64,000 bases of DNA from an uncultured Oscillospiraceae bacterium (GCA_944385415.1 CALWXC010000006.1:58437-122436); one strand, 5' to 3'. Counted from the stretch's first letter, positions 1 to 10,372 are shown. Translations and numbers: made by a program. Notes: generated by a model from the letters alone, not told the origin.

Positions 1-361
1 CGTCATGGAGGGCGTGGCCATGAATCTGGCCCTGATTTTGCAGGTGTTCCGGGAGAAGTACCCCTTCGACACGCTGCGCATTATCGGCGCGGCGGCCCGG
101 GAACCGGTGTGGCGGCAAGTTCTGGCCGACGTGCTGAACGCCCGCATTGAACAGCTGAATCTGTTGGAGGAGGGCTGCTCCCTGGGCGCCGTTCTGGCGG
201 CGGGCATCGGCGCGGGCGTGCTGCCGGGACCGGCGGCCATCGACCGGTTCCTGCGGGTGGAGCAGGTCACGGAGCCCTGCCCGGACCACGCGGACCAGTA
301 CGCCGCCCTGCTGCCCCGGTTTGCCGACGCCTATTCCCGTCTGCGGGGCTTTTCCTGCTGA
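1..361 (+). CDS. FGGY-family carbohydrate kinase, C-terminal fragment
   Basis: The gene runs in from before the window; only about the last 119 codons are visible, ending at TGA 359-361. The fragment matches the C-terminal half of the second actin-like domain of FGGY kinases such as xylulokinase. It has a glycine/alanine-rich ATP-site turn followed by the family's W-R-Q-x-L-A-D-V-L helix and a later alanine/glycine-rich helix. These enzymes phosphorylate pentoses, glycerol or related polyols in the cytoplasm. The substrate cannot be told because the sugar-binding N-terminal domain is outside the window. There is no partner gene on its right side; a hairpin region and the pckA promoter follow. 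Confidence 0.8.
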   Translation, partial: VMEGVAMNLALILQVFREKYPFDTLRIIGAAAREPVWRQVLADVLNARIEQLNLLEEGCSLGAVLAAGIGAGVLPGPAAIDRFLRVEQVTEPCPDHADQYAALLPRFADAYSRLRGFSC

Positions 362-550
362 CTCTGTCAAGTCGAAAAATCAAAGAATGAGTAAAATCGG
401 CGTTATGAATAGAAGAGCCTGTGGACAAAGCTGTTAGGTTGTGGATAACTGATAAACTTCTGCAAAGGCTCACAAAATCCTCAAAGGGAAATGGGGCACT
501 CTGCTGATTTTTATAAAACCCTTGAAAAAAACGGGAAAAAGCCCGTGGGA

Positions 551-597
551 CCCCGGTCACGGACTGTCCGCCGCTGTCGGACAGCCAGCGGCCGGGG
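551..597. terminator. Nested hairpin downstream of the FGGY kinase
   Basis: CCCCGG (551-556) pairs with CCGGGG (592-597), and inside it CTGTCCG (564-570) pairs perfectly with CGGACAG (578-584). Only three Ts follow, so intrinsic termination is plausible but not certain. The rest of 362-716 is AT-rich with no gene I can support. Confidence 0.45.
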
Positions 598-716
598 TTT
601 GTCATAGCCCTTGGTAAAACTGCATAAATAATATCGCAATACTGCTTTATCCAAATAAATAAACTTGGGTATTTTGCTGAATTGTGAAGACGGGTGTCTT
701 TTAGCGGAGAAAAGCG

Positions 717-745
717 TGGAAATGGGAAATCGGTTATGTTATACT
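717..745 (+). promoter_or_regulatory. Candidate sigma-A promoter of pckA
   Basis: TGGAAA (717-722), a 17-base spacer and TATACT (740-745). The -10 is extended by TG at 737-738. It would give a leader of about 85 bases before the pckA start at 838. Confidence 0.5.
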
Positions 746-837
746 GATAAGCGGTGAGAATTGCATTCGCGGATTCTGAGCCAGTCAACGTCCCGTTTTT
801 GGAGGCGGGACTAGCAATAAACAAGGAGGACTTCAAC

Positions 838-2442
<1,605 letters not shown>

Positions 2443-2483
2443 TGCACCGTCGTTGAGCATGCCGATCCCATAACCGGCAACCG

Positions 2484-2524
2484 ACAGGCATGCTGCGGAT
2501 TCCATTCCCGGCATGCCTGTTTTC
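2484..2524 (+). terminator. Terminator after pckA
   Basis: ACAGGCATGC (2484-2493) pairs perfectly with GCATGCCTGT (2511-2520), followed by TTTT. The 17-base loop is large, but the position between pckA and the next operon fits termination or attenuation. Confidence 0.65.
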
Positions 2525-2602
2525 CCGTGTTTTCCCCACGGACCCTTTTGTAGCCTGCCGCAGCGGCCCGGCCGCCGCTGTGAATATTGTGGAGGTGTAT
2601 CC

Positions 2603-3988
2603 ATGAGTAAGAGAAAAGTACAGTTTATGGAGACGGTGCTGCGCGACGCCAACCAGTCGCTGATCGCCACCCGTCTGCCCTTTGACGTCTACGAGCCCAT
2701 CCTGGACAAGATCGACCAGGCCGGCTACTACTCCGTCGAGTGCTGGGGCGGCGCCACCTTTGACGTCTGTCTCCGCTACCTCAACGAGGACCCCTGGGAG
2801 CGGCTGAAGAAGCTCCGCAAGAAGCTGCCCAACTCCAAGCTGCAAATGCTCCTGCGCGGCCAGAACATCCTGGGCTACAAGCACTATCCCGATGATGTGG
2901 TCCGTAAATTTGTCGAATACAGTGTCAAGGACGGCATCGATATCATCCGTATTTTCGACGCCCTCAACGACATTACCAATATGAAGGTGGCCATTGAGGA
3001 GACCATCAAGCACGGCGCTTTGGCCTCCGGCACCATCTCCTATACCACCTCTCCCGTCCACACCCTGGAGAACTATGTGAAGATGGTCAAGGAGCTCAAG
3101 GAAATGGGCGTCGGCTCCATCTGCATCAAGGATATGGCCGGTATTATGGGTCCCCAGGAAGCCTACGACCTGGTTTCCGCCATCAAGGACGCTGTGGACC
3201 TGCCCATCGACCTGCACACCCACTCCACCACGGGCCTTGCCTTTATGACCTACCTCAAGGCTGTGGAAGCCGGTGTCGATGTCATCGATACCGCCATTTC
3301 TCCCTTCTCCGGCGGCACCTCTCAGCCCGCCACCGAGACCATGGCCTATGCCCTCAAGCAGCTGGGCTATGAGGTTACCACCGATGACAAGATCCTCAAG
3401 GAGATTGCCGACTTCTTCAAGCCCATCCGTGACGGTTACATCGCCGACGGCACCCTGATGCCCAAGTCTCTGACCACCGACACCCAGTGCCTGACCTATC
3501 AGGTCCCCGGCGGCATGCTGTCCAACCTGCTGAGCCAGCTGAAGATGATGAACGCCCTGGACCGCTTCGACGAGGCCCTGGTGGAGACCCCCAAGGTCCG
3601 CAAAGACCTGGGCTATCCTCCGCTGGTTACCCCCACGTCCCAGATGGTCGGCGTCCAGGCCGTGCAGAACGTCCTGGCCGGCGAGCGCTACAAGAACGTC
3701 TCCAAGGAAATCGTGGCCTATTGCCGCGGCGAGTACGGCAAGACCCCGGCTCCCATCGATCCCGAGGTCATGAAGAAGGTCCTGGGCGACGAGAAGCCCC
3801 TGCAGGGCCGCTACGCCGATACTCTGGAGCCCATGTTCGAGAAGACCAAGGCTGAGCTGGGCGACACCGCCAGAAATGACGAGGACGTTCTGAGCTATAT
3901 CGCCTTCCCGCAGCTGGCGGAGAAGTATTTCGAAAAGCGCAAGGCTGCCGAGGAGAACAAGGCCACCTATACCATCGAAGAGGCATAA
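2603..3988 (+). CDS. oadA: Oxaloacetate decarboxylase-type carboxyltransferase, alpha subunit (biotin-free form)
   Basis: A 461-residue TIM-barrel carboxyltransferase of the OadA / pyruvate carboxylase subunit B / transcarboxylase 5S family. It moves the carboxyl group of oxaloacetate to protein-bound biotin and releases pyruvate. Expected metal and catalytic residues are visible: Asp15 in the LRDANQS motif, Lys176 in CIKDMAG (the lysine that is carboxylated in the family), and His205 and His207 in HTH. The usual C-terminal biotinyl domain is missing (461 against about 590 residues) and is supplied by the separate carrier gene at 4352. The start at 2603 follows GGAGG (2591-2595). The true substrate could be another 2-oxoacid or acyl-CoA, but the pckA neighbour favours oxaloacetate. 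Confidence 0.9.
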   Translation: MSKRKVQFMETVLRDANQSLIATRLPFDVYEPILDKIDQAGYYSVECWGGATFDVCLRYLNEDPWERLKKLRKKLPNSKLQMLLRGQNILGYKHYPDDVVRKFVEYSVKDGIDIIRIFDALNDITNMKVAIEETIKHGALASGTISYTTSPVHTLENYVKMVKELKEMGVGSICIKDMAGIMGPQEAYDLVSAIKDAVDLPIDLHTHSTTGLAFMTYLKAVEAGVDVIDTAISPFSGGTSQPATETMAYALKQLGYEVTTDDKILKEIADFFKPIRDGYIADGTLMPKSLTTDTQCLTYQVPGGMLSNLLSQLKMMNALDRFDEALVETPKVRKDLGYPPLVTPTSQMVGVQAVQNVLAGERYKNVSKEIVAYCRGEYGKTPAPIDPEVMKKVLGDEKPLQGRYADTLEPMFEKTKAELGDTARNDEDVLSYIAFPQLAEKYFEKRKAAEENKATYTIEEA

Positions 3989-3999
3989 GGAGGCGCGTT

Positions 4000-4350
4000 A
4001 TGGCTATCGATCTGACAAACATTTCTGTAGGTGTGGCGCTGGCCTATTCGGTTCTGGGCTTTGCTGTTGTGTTTCTCGGCCTGATCCTCCTGATGATTGT
4101 CATCGGCATCATGGCCCGCGTGATGAAAGCCGGTCAGAACAAGGCTGCCGCCCCGGCGCCCGCCCCTGCTGCTGCACCGGCTCCCGCAGCGGCGCCCGCA
4201 CCCAAGGTCAAGGCCCCCGGCACCGCCGGTGAGATCAAGCTGCACACGGTTTCCGACCGCGACGCTGCCATGATCATGGCCATTGTGGCCCACAAGATGA
4301 ACCGGCCCTTGAACGAGCTGCGCTTCAAGTCCATTAAGGAGGTCAAATAA
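4000..4350 (+). CDS. oadG: Small membrane subunit of sodium-pumping decarboxylase (OadG-like)
   Basis: A 116-residue protein with one hydrophobic helix at about residues 12-40, an alanine/proline-rich linker (about 46-67) and a soluble tail ending in the NRPLNELRFKSI type of sequence seen in OadG-family proteins. The family's gamma/delta subunit anchors the carboxyltransferase and biotin carrier to the membrane pump. It starts 11 bases after oadA with an AGGAGG site and is followed after a single base by the biotin carrier. The alanine-proline linker resembles the one in the carrier, so both should be flexible arms of the same complex. Confidence 0.85.
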   Translation: MAIDLTNISVGVALAYSVLGFAVVFLGLILLMIVIGIMARVMKAGQNKAAAPAPAPAAAPAPAAAPAPKVKAPGTAGEIKLHTVSDRDAAMIMAIVAHKMNRPLNELRFKSIKEVK

Positions 4351-4351
4351 G

Positions 4352-4756
4352 ATGAAATATAAAGTGACGCTCAACGGCAGAACGTATGAGGTCGAGGTGG
4401 AAGCCGGCGAAGCCATGCTGGTGGACGAGTACGAGGCCTATGCCCCGGCTCCCGCCGCTCCTGCCGCTGCACCTGCCCCCGCCGCCGCGCCTGCTCCCGC
4501 CGCCGCTCCGGCTGCCCCCGCCGCTCCCGCCGTCACCGCGGCCGGTGAGACCATCGCTTCCCCCATGCCCGGCAACGTCCTGCGCATTGAAGTGACCCAG
4601 GGCGCCGCCGTCAAGAAGGGCCAGCTGCTGCTGATCCTGGAAGCCATGAAGATGGAAAATGAGATCGTCGCTCCCCGTGATGGTACCATTGCACAGATCG
4701 TCACCTCCAAGGGCGCTGTGGTGGAGACCGGTACGCCTCTGATCGTCCTGTCCTAA
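4352..4756 (+). CDS. Biotin carboxyl carrier protein of the decarboxylase complex
   Basis: A 134-residue carrier: a short beta-rich start (1-27), an alanine/proline linker (about 28-65) and a biotinyl domain (66-134). Lys100 in the EAMKMEN motif is the predicted biotinylation site. It shuttles the carboxyl group from the alpha subunit to the membrane beta subunit. Its length and layout match the gamma/BCCP subunits of methylmalonyl-CoA and oxaloacetate decarboxylases rather than acetyl-CoA carboxylase AccB, and the gene sits inside the oad operon. Repetitive GCC/CCC codons in the linker make this stretch prone to sequencing or assembly length errors. Confidence 0.93.
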   Translation: MKYKVTLNGRTYEVEVEAGEAMLVDEYEAYAPAPAAPAAAPAPAAAPAPAAAPAAPAAPAVTAAGETIASPMPGNVLRIEVTQGAAVKKGQLLLILEAMKMENEIVAPRDGTIAQIVTSKGAVVETGTPLIVLS

Positions 4757-4768
4757 GGAGGTATTGCT

Positions 4769-5950
4769 ATGGATCTCCTTGGAACACTGCAAAACCTGTG
4801 GGAAACCTCAGGTTTCTACCTGGCCGCCTCCGACTGGCGGCAGATCGTCATGATCCTGGTGGGCTGCCTGCTGCTGTATCTGGGCATCGTCAAGAAGTTC
4901 GAGCCCCTGCTGCTGGTGGGTATCGCCTTCGGTACCCTGCTGACCAACCTGCCCGGCGGCGGTCTGTACCATCCGGAGCTGTGGGATGGCGTGATTGCAC
5001 ACACCAAAAGCTATAACGACGTCCTGATGGAGGGCGGTCTGCTGGATATCCTCTACATCGGCGTCAAGGCTGGTGTGTATCCGTCCCTGATCTTTATGGG
5101 CGTCGGCGCCATGACGGACTTCGGTCCGCTGCTGGCCAACCCCAAGTCCCTGCTGCTGGGCGCTGCTGCCCAGCTGGGCGTGTACATGGCCTTTATTCTG
5201 GCTGTGGTTCTGGGCTTCACCGGTCCCCAGGCCGCTTCCATCGGCATCATCGGCGGCGCGGACGGCCCCACGGCCATCTTCCTGACCACCAAGCTGGCCC
5301 CCGAACTGCTGGGCGCCATTGCCATCGCGGCCTATTCCTACATGGCTTTGATTCCGCTGATTCAGCCCCCCATTATGCGCGCTCTGACCACCAAGGAAGA
5401 GCGGGAGGCCAAGATGGAGCAGCTGCGTACCGTCACCAAGACCGAGAAGATCGTGTTCCCCATCGTGGTGGCCGTCTTCGTTATCCTGCTGCTGCCCTCC
5501 ACCGCTCCTCTGATCGGCTGCCTGATGCTGGGTAACCTGATGCGTGAGTGCGGCGTGGTGGATCGTCTGTCCGACACCGTGCAGAACGCCCTGATGAACA
5601 TTGTTACCATCTTCCTGTCCGTCTCTGTGGGCGCCACCACCGTGGCTGACCGCTTCCTGACCCCCGACACCCTGAAGATCGTGGTTCTGGGCCTGCTGGC
5701 CTTCTGCTTCTCCACGGCCGGAGGTCTGATTCTGGGCAAGATCATGTACAAGGTCACCGGCGGCAAGATCAACCCGCTGATCGGCTCTGCCGGCGTGTCC
5801 GCTGTTCCCATGGCGGCCCGCGTGTCCCAGGTGGAAGGCCAGAAGGCCAACCCCGCCAACTTCCTGCTGATGCATGCCATGGGCCCCAACGTGGCCGGCG
5901 TCATCGGCTCCGCCATCGCTGCTGGTTTCCTGCTGGCTGTGTTCAGCTAA
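4769..5950 (+). CDS. oadB: Sodium-pumping decarboxylase beta subunit
   Basis: A 393-residue polytopic membrane protein of the OadB/MmdB/GcdB family. It decarboxylates carboxybiotin and exports Na+. Conserved family stretches are visible: [10 protein letters not shown] with Asp165, the residue type linked to Na+ and proton handling, and near the C terminus a [18 protein letters not shown] sequence. Length is close to the typical beta subunit. It begins 12 bases after the carrier gene with AGGAGG and ends the operon at a strong terminator. Confidence 0.94.
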   Translation: MDLLGTLQNLWETSGFYLAASDWRQIVMILVGCLLLYLGIVKKFEPLLLVGIAFGTLLTNLPGGGLYHPELWDGVIAHTKSYNDVLMEGGLLDILYIGVKAGVYPSLIFMGVGAMTDFGPLLANPKSLLLGAAAQLGVYMAFILAVVLGFTGPQAASIGIIGGADGPTAIFLTTKLAPELLGAIAIAAYSYMALIPLIQPPIMRALTTKEEREAKMEQLRTVTKTEKIVFPIVVAVFVILLLPSTAPLIGCLMLGNLMRECGVVDRLSDTVQNALMNIVTIFLSVSVGATTVADRFLTPDTLKIVVLGLLAFCFSTAGGLILGKIMYKVTGGKINPLIGSAGVSAVPMAARVSQVEGQKANPANFLLMHAMGPNVAGVIGSAIAAGFLLAVFS

Positions 5951-5958
5951 TCCCATAC

Positions 5959-5990
5959 AAAAAAGACGAGGCGAAAGCCTCGTCTTTTTT
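5959..5990 (+). terminator. Strong intrinsic terminator of the oad operon
   Basis: A 14-base perfect stem (5959-5972 with 5977-5990), GAAA tetraloop and a six-T run built into the 3' arm. The matching A-run makes it usable from both sides, so it may also stop transcription of the opposite-strand methyltransferase gene. Confidence 0.92.
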
Positions 5991-6060
5991 GTTCCGCTAC
6001 AGAGCAGCAGGGTGTGTGGGGGAAGGGACAAAGGGTCCTCTGCACCAATTTCAATGGACC

Positions 6061-6127
6061 GGGGATTCAACTTTTCCAGAGTTGAATCCCCGCCACAGCT
6101 CGTTGAAAATGCATTTTCAACAAGCTG
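6061..6127. repeat. Two consecutive palindromes in the oadB-rlmI gap
   Basis: A 12-base perfect stem (6061-6072 with 6080-6091) is followed at once by a 20-base perfect palindrome (6102-6121). Allowing one C/A mismatch, the second extends to 6096-6127. Neither is followed by a T run, so they look more like a dispersed REP-type element than a terminator. No gene is seen in 5991-6158. Confidence 0.6.
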
Positions 6128-6158
6128 TCTTGCGCCTCGTCCTTTTTGATGTTAAAAT

Positions 6159-7337
6159 TTATATGATTTGGAGAATATATCCCTTGAGATAGTGGGATTG
6201 CTCGGCGTTCAGGGTGGCCGGATGGTCCCGGGACTGCATGAGAACCTCCAGCAGCCGCGCCTGACGGCCGCAGTCGGCGGCAGCTTCCCGCAGCATCTTG
6301 AGGAACAGTTCCGGCGTCATAAACTGACTACAGGAGCAGGAGACGAGAAACCCACCCGGCTCCACTAGCTTCATGGAACGGAGATTCAGCTCCTTGTACC
6401 CCCGGTAAGCGCCGTCCAACGCCTTGCGGCTTTTGGCAAAGGCGGGGGGATCGCAGATGACCAGGCCGTACTGCTTGCCGTCATCGGCGTAGTTTCGCAC
6501 GATATCAAACACATTGCCGCAGGTGGTGGTGATCTTGTCAGCCACGCCGTTGGCTTTGGCATTGTCCAGAACCATCTGGAGGGCTTCTTCCGACACGTCC
6601 ACCGATTCCACCGACGCTGCGCCGTAGAGGGCGGCATGGATGGAAAATCCGCCGGTGTGGCAGCACAAATCCAGCACCGTGCGGCCGGGGCAGTAGGGGG
6701 CAATGCGGCCACGGTTTTCCTGCTGATCGAGAAAATGGCCCGTCTTCTGGCCGTGGGCAATGTCCACCAGCATAGCGGCGTCGTGTTCGCGAATGGTGGT
6801 CAGCGGCGGCACTTCGCCATAGACACAGCCGGTGATCTGCTCCAATCCTTCCTTGGCCCGGACGGGTACGTCGTTGCGCTCATAGATGCCCTTGGGCTGG
6901 AACAGCTCCACCAGAATTTCAATGATGTCCGGCTTCCATTGTTCCATGCCCAGGCTGACGGTCTGGAAGCTGAGATAGTCCCCGAACTTGTCCACGGTCA
7001 GACCGGGAAGGCCGTCGGATTCTCCGAAGACCACCCGGCAGGCGTTGGAAAAGCCGAGACTTTGGCGGAACTTCCAGGCGGTTTCCACCCGGCGGCGGAA
7101 AAAATCCCGGTCGATGACCTCTGATTCGTCGCGGGTCAGTACGCGGACGGCGATTTTGGAGCGGCGGTTGAAATAGCCCCGCGCCACAAACTGCATTCGG
7201 CTGTCCAGCACATCCACAATGCCGCCGTCGGTGCAGATGTCGTCAATCCAGTCGATTTCGTTGTCGTAAACCCACCAGCCGCCGCCGCGGATATCCCGTT
7301 CTTCGCCCCGGTGGAGACAAACTTTTGCATAGTCCAT
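6159..7337 (-). CDS. rlmI: Class I SAM-dependent rRNA methyltransferase, RlmI family
   Basis: A 392-residue protein with an N-terminal PUA-like RNA-binding region (about 1-75), a small central domain and a Rossmann methyltransferase domain from about residue 200. The SAM loop VLDLCCHTGG, motif IV DPPAFAKS and the late SCSCSQ cysteine motif are typical of RlmI/RlmK-L type 23S rRNA cytosine-5 methyltransferases. The gene lies on the opposite strand and converges with the oad operon. The start is at 7337, preceded by an AAAGGA-type site. The exact rRNA position is inferred from family only. Confidence 0.87.
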   Translation of the reverse strand: MDYAKVCLHRGEERDIRGGGWWVYDNEIDWIDDICTDGGIVDVLDSRMQFVARGYFNRRSKIAVRVLTRDESEVIDRDFFRRRVETAWKFRQSLGFSNACRVVFGESDGLPGLTVDKFGDYLSFQTVSLGMEQWKPDIIEILVELFQPKGIYERNDVPVRAKEGLEQITGCVYGEVPPLTTIREHDAAMLVDIAHGQKTGHFLDQQENRGRIAPYCPGRTVLDLCCHTGGFSIHAALYGAASVESVDVSEEALQMVLDNAKANGVADKITTTCGNVFDIVRNYADDGKQYGLVICDPPAFAKSRKALDGAYRGYKELNLRSMKLVEPGGFLVSCSCSQFMTPELFLKMLREAAADCGRQARLLEVLMQSRDHPATLNAEQSHYLKGYILQII

Positions 7338-7390
7338 AACGAAAAAAATCCTTTCTCTGCCGTGCGGGCAGGGGAGTGTGAGGTGCCTGA

Positions 7391-8047
7391 ATGAAAGATA
7401 TTCCCATTTTTACAGGGGAAAACGGTGTGGCCACGTTGATTCTGCGGGAGATTCCCCACCAGCAGCGGGCCTATGTGATGCTGCGGACCGTCTGGCGGTT
7501 ACAGCCCTTTCTGGCCGAGTGCTGGGACTTCTGCCGGATGGCCGGTGCGGAAAGCGTCTATGTGATGGGCCAGGAGGATTTGAGCAACCTGCCCTTTGTC
7601 CATGCCATGGAGCGATGGACCTGCCGCCGGGCGGATTTGCCGCCGCTGGCAGAGCCGGTGGAGCTGACGCCGCTGGATGACGGTAACCGGGAGACATTCC
7701 GGACGATCTACAACCGTCTGTTTGCCCAAATTCCCAATGCCGCCACCTGTACGCCACAGGAAGTGGAGCGCATTCAGCGGGAGGAACGGGCGGCCCTGGC
7801 AGTGGTGGATGGACAGGTTGCAGGCCTGGCCCAGTGGACTGACGGCCGCCTGGAGGCCATTGGCGTGGAGCCGGAATTCCGCGGTCTGGGGTATCGTTTG
7901 GCGCTGACGGTGCTGCACCGGATGACAACGGAGACAGTGGAATTGCAGGTCTCGTCGGCCAATCAGCGGGCCCTGGCGCTGTATCAGCGGCTGGGCTTCA
8001 CAAGGTCGGAAACCCTGTCCCGGTGGTATGACCTTACAGCAGAATAA
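7391..8047 (+). CDS. GNAT-family N-acetyltransferase
   Basis: A 218-residue protein whose C-terminal half (about 95-215) is a GNAT fold. It has the acetyl-CoA binding strand-turn-helix with an EFRGLGYR motif, followed by a strand and an asparagine-rich SSANQRALALYQRLGF motif typical of the family. The N-terminal part is not recognised and may be a degenerate second GNAT lobe. The acceptor is unknown. It is divergent from the methyltransferase and overlaps the 3' end of the Smr gene by 14 bases. Confidence 0.8.
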   Translation: MKDIPIFTGENGVATLILREIPHQQRAYVMLRTVWRLQPFLAECWDFCRMAGAESVYVMGQEDLSNLPFVHAMERWTCRRADLPPLAEPVELTPLDDGNRETFRTIYNRLFAQIPNAATCTPQEVERIQREERAALAVVDGQVAGLAQWTDGRLEAIGVEPEFRGLGYRLALTVLHRMTTETVELQVSSANQRALALYQRLGFTRSETLSRWYDLTAE

Positions 8048-8378
8048 AGGTGACGCCGTTGTTGCTGCGTTCCAGGTCCCGGTCCTTGCGCAGTTCCGGG
8101 CAGGCCTGAAAGGCTTTGAGGGTGGTGGCATCAAAGATGGAGAACTTCTCCCCGGTGATATAGCCGCGGATTTCATTCTTCTTTTGCAGGAAGTCCAACC
8201 GCTCCCGGGCGGCAATGCGGATTTTGCCGCCCTTGCCGGAGGAGCCGTAGCCGTGGATGATTTTGAGGACGGTACAGCCCATGGATTTGCTGTGATGGAC
8301 CTCAAAAGTGAGCCGTTTCACGGCATCGGCCACATAGGGCATACCCTGTTCCAAATTGACTTCCCGCAGCTTGCTCAT
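8034..8378 (-). CDS. Smr-domain protein
   Basis: A 114-residue protein with the Smr (small MutS-related) fold: an EVNLEQG opening, a LTFEVHHSKSMG stretch and the IIHGYGSSGKGGKIR core, the family's H-G-x-G type motif. Smr domains are nucleases, and some act on mRNA at collided ribosomes; this stand-alone form has no defined role here. I chose the start at 8378, preceded by AGGAGG, over an extension of 19 residues that lacks a ribosome site. Its own promoter lies just upstream. Confidence 0.78.
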   Translation of the reverse strand: MSKLREVNLEQGMPYVADAVKRLTFEVHHSKSMGCTVLKIIHGYGSSGKGGKIRIAARERLDFLQKKNEIRGYITGEKFSIFDATTLKAFQACPELRKDRDLERSNNGVTFILL

Positions 8379-8404
8379 GGCAATTCCTCCTGAATGTGTT
8401 TCTT

Positions 8405-8433
8405 TCAGTATACCGGTCCACGGGACGAATGTC
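8405..8433 (-). promoter_or_regulatory. Sigma-A promoter of the Smr gene
   Basis: On the minus strand TTGACA (8433-8428), a 17-base spacer and TATACT (8410-8405). This near-consensus promoter lies about 27 bases before the chosen start and supports the shorter Smr reading frame. Confidence 0.75.
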
Positions 8434-8464
8434 AATTTCCAAGGGGAAATCCCACATTTTCTAC

Positions 8465-8493
8465 TTGAAAATTTCCGGTAGATGTGGCATAAT
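8465..8493 (+). promoter_or_regulatory. Promoter of tRNA-Ser
   Basis: TTGAAA (8465-8470), 17 bases, CATAAT (8488-8493). It is placed about 45 bases before the mature tRNA 5' end. Confidence 0.6.
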
Positions 8494-8539
8494 ATTCGGG
8501 TAACACATACGCTGTATACTGCAAGTGACGGCGAATGTT

Positions 8540-8633
8540 GGAGATGTACCCAAGTGGTTGAAGGGTCCGCACTCGAAATGCGGTAGGTCGGCTCAAAACC
8601 GGCGCGAGAGTTCGAATCTCTCCATCTCCGCCA
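8540..8633 (+). tRNA. tRNA-Ser (anticodon CGA)
   Basis: The acceptor stem GGAGATG (8540-8546) pairs with CATCTCC (8623-8629), with discriminator G8630 and encoded CCA 8631-8633. The anticodon stem CCGCA/TGCGG encloses a seven-base loop with CGA at 8574-8576, which reads UCG. A long variable arm and a GTTCGAATC T-loop complete a class II serine tRNA. Confidence 0.96.
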
Positions 8634-8635
8634 CG

Positions 8636-8673
8636 AAACACCAGCAAATCGTGAGATTTGCCGGTGTTTTTTC
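8636..8673 (+). terminator. Terminator of tRNA-Ser
   Basis: A 15-base stem with one A-C mismatch (8636-8650 with 8655-8669), GTGA loop, closed by a T run. It lies three bases after the CCA end. Confidence 0.9.
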
Positions 8674-8707
8674 TATCCGGCGGCGCGACGCGGCGGCGGA
8701 ATCTTTC

Positions 8708-8736
8708 TTGCGGTGGGAAACCGCATTTGGTATAAT
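8708..8736 (+). promoter_or_regulatory. Promoter upstream of the YhcH-family gene
   Basis: TTGCGG (8708-8713), 17 bases, TATAAT (8731-8736). The sequence GCGGT...ACCGC inside it could form a small operator-like inverted repeat. It should drive the anomerase-type gene and perhaps the regulator gene behind it. Confidence 0.65.
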
Positions 8737-8792
8737 GCAATTATATAGCCGCCCCGCAAAAAAATCTGTGGTGGCTGGAAAGGTGGATATGT

Positions 8793-9269
8793 ATGATTTT
8801 TGGTAAATTAAACCCCAGTAAAAACGACAGAGTTTACCCCACTGCCATCCGCAAAGCCCTTGCCTATCTGCGGGAGACGGATGTGATGGCGCTGGCTCCC
8901 GGACGCTATGAGATTGACGGCGACCGGCTGTTCCTCAATGTCATGGACATGACAACCCACGGATTTGAGGGGTCCCACCCGGAGATTCATGAGAAGTATG
9001 CCGACTTGTTCTACTGGCCCGAGGGCGGAGAGAAAATTGGCGTCTCGGCCTATACCGGTAAGGAGACCATCTGTGAAGCCAAATGGGAAAATGATATTGC
9101 CTTTTTGGAATCGGCGGTAGATGAGAGTTTCCTGATTGCCAAGGAAGGCGATTTTGCGGTGTTTTTCCCCTGGGATGCCCACCGTCCGGCCCTGATGCTG
9201 GGAGACGCCCCGGCCACCAGCAGAAAATGCGTTATTAAAATTCAAATGACCCTGTTTGATGAACCGTAA
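8793..9269 (+). CDS. YhcH/YjgK/YiaL (DUF386) family protein, possible sialic acid anomerase
   Basis: A 158-residue cupin-like protein of the EbgC/TabA/NanQ family. Family marks are a central NVMDMTT..FE..HPEIHEKYADLFYW segment and a late FFPWDAHRP segment, which carry the metal-binding Glu and His residues. E. coli NanQ (YhcH) speeds interconversion of sialic acid anomers; other members sit with beta-galactosidase or alginate genes. The sialidase and importer genes downstream make the sialic-acid role the best inference. The start follows a weak GGAAAGG site. Confidence 0.78.
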   Translation: MIFGKLNPSKNDRVYPTAIRKALAYLRETDVMALAPGRYEIDGDRLFLNVMDMTTHGFEGSHPEIHEKYADLFYWPEGGEKIGVSAYTGKETICEAKWENDIAFLESAVDESFLIAKEGDFAVFFPWDAHRPALMLGDAPATSRKCVIKIQMTLFDEP

Positions 9270-9357
9270 AAACAGAAATCGTATAGACGGCAAGCCTGTG
9301 TTCCGTCAGGTTTTTCCGGAGGAACCGCCATAGAGCCTGCATTTTGGAGGCGACAGG

Positions 9358-10277
9358 ATGAACATTGAGCAGACCTTCTTTACTGCGCTGCGCTTTAATT
9401 TTTTGTATGTGGATTATTATGAGTTTAAAAAGACGTGGGTTTATCCGGAGTCGTATATTCCGTACTCCATGCTGCGGTATGTGGTCCGCGGCAGCGGCAT
9501 TTTTGTCATCGATGGCCAGGAGTACGAGGTAACGGAAAATCAGGTCTGTTATATTCCGGAAGGATGCAGGCTTTCCTGCTACGCGACAGGAAATGAGCTG
9601 GTATTTTTCAGCATTCGGTTTACAACGACGGTTCGTATCAATGACAAAGACCTGCTGACGGATTTTTACCATTTGCAGCCGGTGCTGGAGGATACCGATC
9701 GAGTCATTCAGCAGAGATTCCAGGAAATCTATAGCTATGCCAAGGGGGACAGTATCGCAAGACTATTTCACATCAGGGGAAATCTGGAGCTTCTGATTGC
9801 ATGGGTTGTGGAGCATGCCCACACGCATTCGGTACGGGACGGCGATGCCGAAACCGGTGCAACCGAGGCGCTGCCGGAGCGTACACCGGAATGGACCTGG
9901 GACCCCTCCCTGGAGGCATCTTGCGAGAGAGCCAAAAGTCTAATAGAATCAAACGGGATTTCCGGATAGAGATGGTGGTGGACTACTTGATCGCCAATCC
10001 CTCCCGACCGTTTGACACAAAGTATTTTTGTGAGATGACGGGGCTCAGTGACAGCTCTTTAAGACGGTTATTCAAGGCGCATACGGGAAAAACACCCTTT
10101 GATTTTATGAAGGAGCTGCGCATGGTGACCGCGGCCAGACGGCTGCTGGTCACCAATAAACGGGTGTCCACCATTGCGTATGAACTGGGCTACAACGACC
10201 AAAATTATTTTGCAAGAGTCTTTAAATCCGTCTTTGGCATCTCCCCGGACCGCTACCGGAAAGAGGCCAGAAAATAG
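9358..10277 (+). pseudogene. AraC-family transcriptional regulator interrupted by a frameshift
   Basis: Two overlapping reading frames make one AraC-type regulator. The first (9358-9969) has the cupin-type effector domain, with the RYVVRGSG...Y.IPEG pattern, and ends after about residue 200. The second picks up near 9960 in the -1 frame and carries the complete double helix-turn-helix (FDTKYFCEMTGLSDSSLRRLF and VSTIAYELGYNDQNYFARVFK), ending at 10277. A single-base loss around 9925-9965, or a sequencing error, explains the break; AAAA at 9932-9935 and AAACGGG nearby are possible spots. If real, the sialidase operon has lost its local activator. The start at 9358 follows GGAGGCGACAGG. Confidence 0.8.
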
Positions 10278-10332
10278 CGGTTGGCCGCCGTGCGCATCCG
10301 TGGAAAGTGCGGGCCGACCTCCATAAAATTGT

Positions 10333-10372
10333 ACAGCCTGTTCCAGAGTGTACCAGCTCTGGGACGGGCTGT
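10333..10372 (+). terminator. Terminator after the AraC-type regulator
   Basis: A 16-base stem with two G-U pairs (10333-10348 with 10357-10372) and an 8-base loop, followed by a T-rich stretch. Confidence 0.75.

Noticed and set aside
3967..5916. Several minus-strand frames within the oad operon
   Set aside because: They are repetitive Gly/His/Ala or Ala/Gly shadows of the biased coding strand, with no recognisable domain.
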